From NCBI RefSeq assembly GCF_900099655.1, contig NZ_FNDC01000015.1, positions 59,321-123,320 of the forward strand: 64,000 bases of DNA. Direction: 5' to 3'. A model generated the notes under the pieces. The model ran no database searches and was not told where the DNA came from. It saw nothing but the letters and a program-made list of their open reading frames with translations. The position numbers were made by a program, and so were the translations under genes. Shown here in pieces: positions 8,807 through 16,684 of the stretch (within the stretch, counting starts at the first letter, position 1; every line of letters starts with the position of its first letter). The DNA comes from Planococcus glaciei. GTDB lineage: Bacteria > Bacillota > Bacilli > Bacillales_A > Planococcaceae.

Positions 8807-9622
8807 ATGTCAAAAAAAATTCAGCTTATAAACGTCTCAAAAAAATATAAATTGTATAAAAAACAATCAGAACGGCTGCTTGATTTAGTGGTGCCTTATA
8901 AACAATACGGCGAAGATTTTTATGCGTTGCAGAACGTATCATTTTCAGTAGATGAAGGTTCAATTGTTGGACTTGTTGGCATCAATGGTTCCGGGAAATC
9001 GACATTGGCTAATATTATTGCAGGAGTGATCCCCGCCAGCTCCGGAGAAGTCAAGAGCAGTGGCAATGTGGCATTGATTGCAGTTAATGCGGGATTGGAT
9101 GCTAAGCTAAGCGGCAGAGAAAACATCGAATTGAAGCTTCTTATGCTCGGTTTCTCACAAAAAGAAATCAAGCAAATGGAAGATGAAATCATAGAATTTG
9201 CTGAAATTGAAAAGTTTATTGACCAGCCAGTAAAAACATATTCGAGCGGCATGAAATCCAGATTAGGTTTTTCCATCTCTGTCCGTGTTAATCCTGATGT
9301 CCTTATTATTGATGAAGCCTTATCCGTAGGGGACAGTGCATTTGCAGAAAAGAGCCTTGCGAAAATGATGGAGTTTAAAGAACAAGGTAAGACGATGTTT
9401 TTTGTCAGCCACTCAGTTTCTCAAATGCGGAAGTTCTGTGATCATATTTTATGGTTAGAGTTTGGAACGGTAAAAGAATACGGACAGGCAAATACTGTAT
9501 TAAAGAAATATGAAACTTTTTTAGAAGATTATAAAAAAATGTCAAAGGCCGAAAAGAAGAAATATCGGCAAAATGCCTTGGATCGACAAAACATTCCCAA
9601 AGAAGAAAGCCTGCAAAATTAA
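8807..9622 (+). CDS. ABC transporter ATPase (TagH/TarH-like, pair 1)
   Basis: 271-residue ATPase partner of the preceding permease. It has Walker A GINGSGKST at about residue 60, the signature YSSGMKSRLGF (replacing LSGGQ, as in TagH and Wzt ATPases), Walker B VLIIDEALSVGD and the switch His in FVSHS. The lysine-rich C-terminus ends soon after the ATPase, so it has the short TarH type of length, unlike the 544-residue paralogue at 30066. ATG 8807 is chosen because GGAAGTG lies just upstream; earlier in-frame starts lack a site. The terminator overlaps the last codons. Confidence 0.9.
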   Translation: MSKKIQLINVSKKYKLYKKQSERLLDLVVPYKQYGEDFYALQNVSFSVDEGSIVGLVGINGSGKSTLANIIAGVIPASSGEVKSSGNVALIAVNAGLDAKLSGRENIELKLLMLGFSQKEIKQMEDEIIEFAEIEKFIDQPVKTYSSGMKSRLGFSISVRVNPDVLIIDEALSVGDSAFAEKSLAKMMEFKEQGKTMFFVSHSVSQMRKFCDHILWLEFGTVKEYGQANTVLKKYETFLEDYKKMSKAEKKKYRQNALDRQNIPKEESLQN

Positions 9623-9638
9623 ATTTGCAGGCTTTTTA
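9608..9638 (+). terminator. Terminator overlapping the end of the TagH-like gene
   Basis: AGCCTGCAAA (9608-9617, still coding) pairs with TTTGCAGGCT (9624-9633), followed by TTTT. Confidence 0.85.
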
Positions 9639-9675
9639 TTATCTGTGGGAAACCTAAATTTTTTATGGACAGTCG

Positions 9676-10478
9676 CTAAAAAGAATTGTGATGAAAAGAT
9701 TGAACAGCATGGACAGTAAGCACAAGAATAAGTCCAGGAGCAAACAGTGGAAGCGTCGGTCGAAGAAGTTGAGGAATCGGAACTGGCAGCGATTGTTTAA
9801 GAAGAGAAAGAAAGTGAATTTTATAACTTACTACTTGAGAAAAAGGTTCCTCTATCAAATTGCTAGGTGATGGCATTACTGCCGGATATGGACACTCTGC
9901 TTATGCAGCTCCTGATGGTGCGCGAATCATCTTCACGAGAAACGGTGAGACCTTCCGTGAGGTAGGGACCGAATTCGGCTCTTGGACCAACGGACTGCGG
10001 AATTATGTCAATAAACAGAATTTGGAAAGGCAGACGTCATCAATGCAGGAATCCGAGATAAAACGGCTAAATGGGCATACCGTATTATTGAGCGTCTGTT
10101 AAAAAAGAAAGTAGATGCACTAGTTGTGATGATTGGCACTGATGATCGCATCTTTAACACTTGCAGACTCTAAATCCACGATGCACAAGCTTCTCGCAGA
10201 GACAGATGCCCGATCAGATTATTTGATTGTAATGTAGCCGCCTCCCTCAAAAAAAAGTTTGCAGCCCTATAAATTCACTATGAAAGAAATAGATAAAGTT
10301 CTAAAAAATCAGTGCAGAGCAAGGCTGTTTATTTATTTCTCAGTTTGACGCTTTCCAGGAAAAGCTGACAAGTGGTGCTGAATATGAAAGTTTAATGTAC
10401 AACGCTAATGCCAATCCAAGGTATGAAGGATATGCGTTAATCTGGAAGACTGTACAAAAAGAGCTGGGGTTGAAATAA
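9676..10478 (+). pseudogene. Decayed copy of the SGNH-like gene at 15241
   Basis: Clear nucleotide and protein similarity to 15241-16182, broken by several frameshifts and stops. Recognisable pieces are ATGAAAAGATTGAACAGCAT at 9690 onward (matching the region after the membrane anchor), LGDGITAGYGHSAYAAPDG at about 9862, FGSWTNGLRNYVNK, and a VVMIGTDDRIF equivalent at about 10120. The end reads YEGYALIWKTVQKELGLK before TAA at 10476-10478. The N-terminal membrane anchor is absent. Like its intact paralogue it reads Gly-Asp-Gly where GDSL enzymes have Gly-Asp-Ser. It is not a working gene. Confidence 0.88.
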
Positions 10479-10522
10479 CTGCATGGCCCTATATATAAAT
10501 TAATGTAATTGAATTTAATCCT

Positions 10523-10564
10523 AAACTCCATTTTTCAGCGTAATGCTGTCAAATGGAGTTTTAA
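10523..10564 (+). terminator. Terminator after the SGNH pseudogene
   Basis: AAACTCCATTT pairs with AAATGGAGTTT and is followed by TTAATTTT; the loop is about 16 bases. Confidence 0.75.
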
Positions 10565-10742
10565 TTTTACAAGCAGTAAATCTTGTAGACTGTAACGAGT
10601 TATTGACAGAAAAATTAATCAAGCTTACAATTATCTAATATAATTATTAGAATATTCAATATAATTTTCTCCTGCTTAATAAATCTACCAGATCCTTATT
10701 CAGTTAACTAGTTCATCAATATAGAAAGAGAGGATGCGATTG

Positions 10743-12512
10743 ATGAAAAAACGTCTAACTAATATATGGTTAAGTTCCGGGCTGGTAGTGTCGATAATCA
10801 TTGCCGGTTTTACGCTGCCGGTTCATTCCAATGAAGATGATAAGCAGAAAACGGAGCTGGGCATTAAAGGGGCAGGGACCGAAAATCGAGCTTGGGTAAC
10901 AAGAAAAGAATCACTTTCATCCAAAACGTATAAGGTGAAGGTTCAGGAAAATGTAGAGATTCAAGTGAGCGATGGCACAATTATACGCGGACGGCTCCTA
11001 TTGCCAGAAGGCATTAAGAATCCTTTGCCGACTATAGTCCAATTAAATGGCTATGGCCATGAAAGTTTGCAGAACTCTTCGAAAGGCATGCTAGTCGATT
11101 TGGCAGAACGGGGCTATGCCGTCTTGCATGTCAGCATGAGCGGAACCGGTACTTCAGAGGGCGACAGCGGGCTCTACAAATATTATATGGAAGACGGCTA
11201 TGATGTCATTGAATGGGCAGCAGCCCAGCCATGGAGCAATGGCAATGTCGGAACGGTTGGCCTTTCTTTGAATGGAATCAGCCAGTGGCTTGCGGCTAAG
11301 GAACTGCCGCCAAGCTTAAAAGCAATTAGCCCGGTAGTGGCCTGTGCTAATTGCTACAACGCGCTTTGGCATCCAGGAGGTATGGAATCCGGACCAGGGC
11401 GCATTGCACGAGGCTACGAGTATGAAGTGGCAAAAGATCACCGCAACTACGATGAGTGGTGGCAAGAACGTTCGATTTCTACGGAAGAGCTGGAAGCGAT
11501 TGCAGAGAATGGCATAGCGGCATTTATTTCAGGAGGCTGGAATGACTATATCAGTCCAGGAAATATTAAAGCTTATGAAATATACAGTGCAGTTGGGGGT
11601 GCAAGCAAACTGATTGTTTCACAAGGTGCTCATGGATACTTGGATGGAATCCTGCCACTCGAATTCAAAGATTATCAAGCGCTGTGGTTCGATCATTATT
11701 TGAGGAGCGTGGATAATGGAGTCGTGGAAAGAGATCCGGTACTAATTTATGTGCAAGGAGCCAATCAATGGCGCTACGAAAAGTCCTGGCCGCTTGAGGA
11801 CACCAACTCTGTCGATTTATTCTTCAGCGATCAAAAAAGCAAGTCGATTGACAGCATCAATGACGGTTCTTTGGTAGCAAAAGTACCGACTAAAAAACAT
11901 TCTAGTGTGGGCTACAGCTACTCGCCGGCAGATGGGCCGTTCCTGCCGTCATTATTGAGTTCATCGGGGCGTTTGCCGATTAACCAACAGCCTTATGAAG
12001 AAGAAACCGCGACATGGACAACCGATGCTTTGGCGGTGCCAACCGAAGTAACCGGTAACATGTCGGCAACCTTCTGGGCGGAAGTGGACGCGGTAGATGC
12101 GGACTTTGTCGTACAAGTCACTGACGTAGCGCCGGACGGCACATCAAAGCAGGTAGTGGCCGGCTATTTGAATGCGTCGCGGACAGAGTCGCAAACAAAG
12201 CCAACTCCTTTGACACCGGGGGAAGTGAAGGAATTTACGGTCGAAATTCTGCCGACTTCTTATGTCTTTAAAAAAGGGCACCGAATACGTATTAGCATCG
12301 CAGGCGGAGCAAAAGCACTCGAAGGGCAGCAGGCACCTCAAGGGCCAGGGCTAAATCCAACTCCTTCGGATGTTGAAATTTATCAGGATGCTGCACATCC
12401 ATCGAGCTTCAAGCTGCCGTTAATTGGAGTGAATAGCTTAATAACCACAAAATCCAACCAAAAGGCGATTGAAAACGCATCGGATAACGTGCTGGTCGGG
12501 GCAGAGAAATAA
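10743..12512 (+). CDS. Secreted CocE/NonD-family alpha/beta hydrolase (S15-like)
   Basis: 589 residues. A signal peptide is visible (MKKRLTNIW, hydrophobic LVVSIIIAGFTL, then PVHS). The catalytic domain has the nucleophile elbow GLSLNG near residue 175, the acid loop GGWNDY near 263 and the histidine loop SQGAHGYL near 293, the order expected for the Ser-Asp-His triad of X-Pro dipeptidyl-peptidase/CocE enzymes. A C-terminal jelly-roll (about 390-570) includes FKKGHRIRISIAGG. ATG 10743 is preferred over 10734 because the AGAGAGG site ends immediately before 10734. Likely an exported esterase or peptidase; the substrate cannot be told. No cell-wall anchor is seen. Confidence 0.85.
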   Translation: MKKRLTNIWLSSGLVVSIIIAGFTLPVHSNEDDKQKTELGIKGAGTENRAWVTRKESLSSKTYKVKVQENVEIQVSDGTIIRGRLLLPEGIKNPLPTIVQLNGYGHESLQNSSKGMLVDLAERGYAVLHVSMSGTGTSEGDSGLYKYYMEDGYDVIEWAAAQPWSNGNVGTVGLSLNGISQWLAAKELPPSLKAISPVVACANCYNALWHPGGMESGPGRIARGYEYEVAKDHRNYDEWWQERSISTEELEAIAENGIAAFISGGWNDYISPGNIKAYEIYSAVGGASKLIVSQGAHGYLDGILPLEFKDYQALWFDHYLRSVDNGVVERDPVLIYVQGANQWRYEKSWPLEDTNSVDLFFSDQKSKSIDSINDGSLVAKVPTKKHSSVGYSYSPADGPFLPSLLSSSGRLPINQQPYEEETATWTTDALAVPTEVTGNMSATFWAEVDAVDADFVVQVTDVAPDGTSKQVVAGYLNASRTESQTKPTPLTPGEVKEFTVEILPTSYVFKKGHRIRISIAGGAKALEGQQAPQGPGLNPTPSDVEIYQDAAHPSSFKLPLIGVNSLITTKSNQKAIENASDNVLVGAEK

Positions 12513-12928
12513 AATGCAGAGAGTTGAAGAAGCGCCAGGCACCAAAACAATAAAAGAAAAAGGGAATGGAAGAGAGTGCAAAGAATTCATAAGACGAAAT
12601 CGGAATTTCTGCTTATTATTCAGTAGTCGGCATAAAAGCAAAAAATCTGTGCATATGATTAAAAGAAATAGTTAGCCTAGTTATTTTATGAATACCTCCA
12701 TAGCGAACGGCCTAATATAGCATTTCTTCATCCGATTTTTTATTATTGCTTATGTTTGTCAAATTACAGGTCAAAATTTTAAGAGATATATTCAGGCAAC
12801 GAAAAAAATATGAATAGCGTTTGGATTAATAAGAAAAGTATTAATGATGGAACAAAAGTGAAAATATATTCATTGTAAAAGAATATGATTAAGCTTACTT
12901 TATTTTATTTAAATTTCAAAAAAACTAT
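12513..12928. other. Intergenic region between the hydrolase and the LtaS-like gene
   Basis: About 415 AT-rich bases without a supported gene. A GCGCCAGGCACC element at 12532-12543 belongs to the dispersed palindrome family. No clear terminator for the hydrolase gene was found. Confidence 0.45.
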
Positions 12929-15064
12929 GTGAAGAGAAAAGAGAGATTCATTTTGCCGGAAAAAGATTTAAAGAATTTAAAATTTGATAGAATTGTCCTT
13001 CATCTTTTGACATTATCCTTTATGGTAGGGTTGCCGCTTCTTACTTTATTTGCTAGCGAATTGATCGTCAGGGAATCTTTGACGATGCCATTCAGGGATT
13101 GGACGGTTGAATTCACAAAACGTTTTGCTTTGAACATTGTGATTCTTTTGGCGTTGTTCAATGTTTTGTACATCCTTCCGCGCAAATGGTTTATGTTTGG
13201 CGGAATGATTTTAAGTGCGGTTCTTATCATATTCGCCTATGCGAATGCAGTGAAAATCGATCTTCGGAATTCACCTATTTCAATGGGGGACTTCGCATTA
13301 TTAAAAGAACTTGGCGGGTTGGATAATCCGGTTGATTTGAATATGCCTTTGTACATCGCTCTGGGTGCAGCTTTTGCGGCGATTGTGGCGGCCATTTTCT
13401 GGCTGGTGCCGAAATTGAAGGAAAGCTGGGCGATTAAATCGAGTGTGTTTATCTTATCTGCTGCTTTTCTTGCCATGTTATGGACTGATTATCCTGTTTC
13501 GCCGATGGAAAAGGTCCATTTCCAAAATACATGGTGGCAGCAGGAAGTTGGCACGATGAGAAATGGGCTGTTCGGGAATTTTGTGATGCTTGCTAAGCAA
13601 ACGAAGCTTGACCAGCCGGACAATTATTCCAAAGGGACCATCCAAAATATTGGGAAAGAATACATCCCTTCTCCTGCAAAAGAAGGAGAAAAGCCAAATG
13701 TAATCATTTTGATGAGTGAAGCATTTGTTGATCCATATCATTTCGGGGAAGAGCATTTTACAGAAGATCCGATTCCGAATTTCCGGAAACTTTTCGGGGA
13801 ATCGATGCACGGAACGATGTACTCGCCGGAATTCGGTGGAGGTACAGCGAATGTTGAATTTGAGGCGCTGACTGGCCTTAGCCGCCAATTTATGCCGGAT
13901 AACTATGTGGCGTATCAATTGTATGTGAAAAAGCCGATTCCTTCAGCAGCCTATGCCTTTAAAAAAGCCGGCTATGAAACCACTGCCATCCACTCATACC
14001 TAAACTGGTATTACCAGCGAAATTCAGTCTACCGTCTATTAGGATTCGACCAATTTATATCAGGTGAATTCATGGATTTGGAACATGCACTTGGCTCAGG
14101 CTGGGGATTCCCGAAAGACAAGGAAATCACGAATGCTACGCTTGAGACGTTGGATAAGACCGATGGTAGAGATTTTATTCACGCTGTGGCGGTAGAAGCC
14201 CATCAGCCGTATAAGCCTCTCGCAGATTCGAAGTTTTTAAAGACCGGCACTTTGCCGGATCCGACGCGCCAGTATTTGAACCAGTTCACGGAGAAGATGC
14301 ATAGCGTCGATCAGGAACTTGGCCGGTTGACAGAAGAATTGAAAAAGCGGGATGAACCGACGATTCTGGTATTCTTCGGCGACCATTACCCGACTTTCGG
14401 CAATAATGACCAAGTGTTCGGTGCACAAGGAACTCAAGTAGCGAACGATATGCTTGGAAACTTTGATGATTTCATCAACACACATAATGTTCCTTATTTC
14501 ATCTGGAATTCAGAAGAAACTTCAACAAAAGAAATGGATCTCTCACCGAACCAATTCGGCGCCATTGCGCTTGAAATGGCAGGTGTGGAAGGGAATGCGG
14601 TGACAGCCATTCTGGATAAAATGAGGTTCCAAGGAGACGCAGTCATTCCGTACAACCAGTGGCAGCAGCAAATGGGAACCCATACCGAAGAAATGCAGGA
14701 TTTGCATGCGCTGCAGTTTGACCTTCTTCATGGCAAGCGCTATGCGGAAGAAGAAATTCCGGGGCTAATTGAAAATCCCATGAAGGATTACCACCTCGGG
14801 CTGTATTCATCGATGGCAGTGGATACCATTTACGCCACATCCGAAAGCTACAACATTATGGTAAGCGGAGCTCCTAAATATTCGAAGTTGATGAACTTCG
14901 ATGATGAGGAAATTCCGGCCGTATGGACAGATCTGCCGGACGGAAAAGCCAGTTTTGCGGTCAGCAAAAAAGACATAGAACCGGGAGAAAAATACCGTCT
15001 GGCTGTTTATGATTCACTGGATAATATACTCCGTGCAAGCGAGTATTTCGAATTCAATAAGTAA
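12929..15064 (+). CDS. LTA synthase family phosphoglycerol transferase/sulfatase-fold protein
   Basis: 711 residues with several N-terminal membrane helices (about residues 25-190) and an extracellular sulfatase-fold domain from about 250. NVIILMSEAFVDP holds the first metal ligand, EFGGGTANVEFEALTG contains the likely catalytic Thr (GGTANxEFE is the MdoB/LtaS-paralogue version), and VFFGDHYPTF is the second metal loop. A C-terminal extension of about 130 residues is present. The family transfers glycerol-phosphate from phosphatidylglycerol to lipids or glycans at the membrane surface. The start is uncertain: GTG 12929 has no ribosome site, while TTG 12953 follows AAGAGAG at good distance and may be the true start. 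It is transcribed alone and ends in a terminator. Confidence 0.88.
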   Translation: MKRKERFILPEKDLKNLKFDRIVLHLLTLSFMVGLPLLTLFASELIVRESLTMPFRDWTVEFTKRFALNIVILLALFNVLYILPRKWFMFGGMILSAVLIIFAYANAVKIDLRNSPISMGDFALLKELGGLDNPVDLNMPLYIALGAAFAAIVAAIFWLVPKLKESWAIKSSVFILSAAFLAMLWTDYPVSPMEKVHFQNTWWQQEVGTMRNGLFGNFVMLAKQTKLDQPDNYSKGTIQNIGKEYIPSPAKEGEKPNVIILMSEAFVDPYHFGEEHFTEDPIPNFRKLFGESMHGTMYSPEFGGGTANVEFEALTGLSRQFMPDNYVAYQLYVKKPIPSAAYAFKKAGYETTAIHSYLNWYYQRNSVYRLLGFDQFISGEFMDLEHALGSGWGFPKDKEITNATLETLDKTDGRDFIHAVAVEAHQPYKPLADSKFLKTGTLPDPTRQYLNQFTEKMHSVDQELGRLTEELKKRDEPTILVFFGDHYPTFGNNDQVFGAQGTQVANDMLGNFDDFINTHNVPYFIWNSEETSTKEMDLSPNQFGAIALEMAGVEGNAVTAILDKMRFQGDAVIPYNQWQQQMGTHTEEMQDLHALQFDLLHGKRYAEEEIPGLIENPMKDYHLGLYSSMAVDTIYATSESYNIMVSGAPKYSKLMNFDDEEIPAVWTDLPDGKASFAVSKKDIEPGEKYRLAVYDSLDNILRASEYFEFNK

Positions 15065-15071
15065 GACGAAG

Positions 15072-15102
15072 CGGCCAAAGACCATTCTTTGGCCGTTCTT
15101 TT
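15072..15102 (+). terminator. Terminator after the LtaS-like gene
   Basis: CGGCCAAAGA pairs with TCTTTGGCCG, followed by TTCTTTT. Confidence 0.88.
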
Positions 15103-15130
15103 ATGGAGACGAAAATGAGCTGGAATTGTG

Positions 15131-15147
15131 CAGGTGCCTGGCACCTG
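15131..15147. repeat. Dispersed palindromic element, best copy
   Basis: CAGGTGCCTGGCACCTG is a near-perfect 17-base palindrome. Related versions lie at 870-882, 12532-12543, 19309-19320, 40309-40322 and 40383-40393, all outside coding sequence. Function unknown. Confidence 0.6.
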
Positions 15148-15240
15148 AATAATTTAGGCTCAATTTGGAAAAATTGTTTCCTTTGGCCTAGTTCTCATGA
15201 GATAATCAATAGAGATTTATGAATTCGGGAGGTTTACCAA

Positions 15241-16182
15241 GTGAGGATTGTTCGTGTGTTGATGGTAGTGGCAATCGTTTTTTTGTTGATTGCATTTGGT
15301 TTTTCAAAAAAGAACTGGGATGAAAAGATCGGGCAGCATGCGCAGCAAGCGTCAGTTCATACTGTGAACAAAGTAGCGGAAGCTGAAAGTTCTGCCGAAA
15401 AAGAAGAAGTTGAAACAGTAGCGGATGACAGCGAAGAAACGGAAACATCGGACGTAAAAGATGAAGAAGCTGAAGCAAGTGAACCAACAGAAGAAAAAGT
15501 TGAAGAGAAAAGCGAGTTTTACACTTTGCTGGCGGATCAAAAGATTTCTTCCATTAAGCTCCTTGGCGACGGGATCACAGCGGGATATGGACATTCTGCT
15601 TACTTAGCGCCTGATGGCGGCCGAATTATTTTCTCAGGAAACGGAGAGACGTTCCGGGAAGCTGGCAAAGAGTTCGGCTCTTGGGCAAACGAACTTCGGA
15701 ATTATGTCGATAAACCGGAATTTGGAAATATTGAGGTTGTGAATGCGGGAATCCGGGATAAGACGGCTGATTGGGCGTACCGAAATCTTGACGGTTTACT
15801 GAAACCGGAAGAAGAGGCGGTCATTGTGATGATTGGGACAGACGACCGCATATTCAGTTCGTTGGAAGCTTATGAAGCAACCATGCGGAATCTCCTTGCG
15901 GAAGTAGATAAACGTTCAGAATATGTGGTTGTCATGTCGCCGCCGCCTTCAAAAGAAGACTTGAAGCTATACAAGTTTACGATGGAAGAAATCGACGGGG
16001 TACTGAAGAAACTCAGCGAAGAAAATGGCTATTTGTTCGTCTCCCAATTTGATGCTTTTCAAGAGCAGTTGGCGAATGGAGTTGCATACGAAAGCCTGAT
16101 GCAAACTGAGTCTTCCAATCCCCAAAATGGCGGATACGAATTGATCTGGCAAACGATGCAAGAAGAACTGGGCTTGGAGTAA
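15241..16182 (+). CDS. Membrane-anchored SGNH-fold protein lacking catalytic Ser (pseudoenzyme)
   Basis: 313 residues: an N-terminal membrane anchor (LMVVAIVFLLIAFGF), an acidic Glu/Ser-rich spacer at about 40-90, then an SGNH-like domain outside the cell. Block I reads LLGDGITAGYG, with Gly111 where the nucleophilic Ser of GDSIT should be. Block II is NAGIRDKT and block III MIGTDDR (GTDD instead of GxND). The C-terminal block normally reading DGxHPNxxGY reads SSNPQNGGYELIW, so the catalytic Asp-His pair is also missing. The core layout is kept but hydrolysis by the usual mechanism looks impossible; a binding role is inferred. GTG start after GGGAGG. A decayed twin lies at 9676-10478. Confidence 0.85.
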   Translation: MRIVRVLMVVAIVFLLIAFGFSKKNWDEKIGQHAQQASVHTVNKVAEAESSAEKEEVETVADDSEETETSDVKDEEAEASEPTEEKVEEKSEFYTLLADQKISSIKLLGDGITAGYGHSAYLAPDGGRIIFSGNGETFREAGKEFGSWANELRNYVDKPEFGNIEVVNAGIRDKTADWAYRNLDGLLKPEEEAVIVMIGTDDRIFSSLEAYEATMRNLLAEVDKRSEYVVVMSPPPSKEDLKLYKFTMEEIDGVLKKLSEENGYLFVSQFDAFQEQLANGVAYESLMQTESSNPQNGGYELIWQTMQEELGLE

Positions 16183-16223
16183 TAGCTCGTCTGCCAGTCG
16201 CTAAAATAAGTTATATTCAATTC

Positions 16224-16261
16224 AAAAAAAGCCACCCTCATAGTTTTGGGAGTGGCTTTTT
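16224..16261 (+). terminator. Terminator after the SGNH-like gene
   Basis: AAAAAGCCACCCTC pairs with GGGAGTGGCTTTTT. Confidence 0.9.
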
Positions 16262-16301
16262 AACGATTCAAGAAGTAATTTCCGGACGTCTTTCTTCTAT
16301 A

Positions 16302-16450
16302 TCAGTGTGTGCTTATAGATTTCAATAGCTTTACAGCTGCTTTTGCGACTTTTACATTGTGTTCTGCGGAGCTGCCGCTTGCGTCTACTGCGCCGACAAC
16401 TTTGCCGTCTTTCACTAGAAGGATGCCGCGGCCAAAGAGCATTATTCCTA
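16302..16450 (-). pseudogene. GlcG/HbpS-like (DUF336) C-terminal fragment
   Basis: On the minus strand the stretch reads FGRGILLVKDGKVVGAVDAS, followed by GSSAEHNVKVAKAAVKLLKS and a TGA at 16304-16302. This is the C-terminal beta-strand, Gly-rich turn and final helix of GlcG/HbpS-type proteins (pattern VxDGKVVGAxGxSG...D..xAxAA). The upstream two thirds is missing; the sequence beyond about 16450 is unrelated AT-rich DNA. A gene remnant, probably cut by a deletion. Confidence 0.65.
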
Positions 16451-16684
16451 AAATATTATTTGGTGCATTTTGGATTAAATGATAAGGTTTTGATGTTTCG
16501 TGGTGAGGGGATAGTAGGGATAACCCTTGTCCGGATGATGTTTGTTAAAACAGAACCCGCGTACCAGAATTGGTTGAATAATATGCGGGTTTTACAGCCG
16601 CTTGGATTATAGAATCCAAAACGATAAAACGGAGTATGCCTGCTTATTATCGGACCTACAGTCTATCCTTCTGGAGTGATTGCA

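Noticed and set aside
16554..16593. Hairpin AACCCGC / GCGGGTT as terminator
   Set aside because: The loop of about 24 bases and lack of a long T run make it weak, and no gene ends there on the plus strand.
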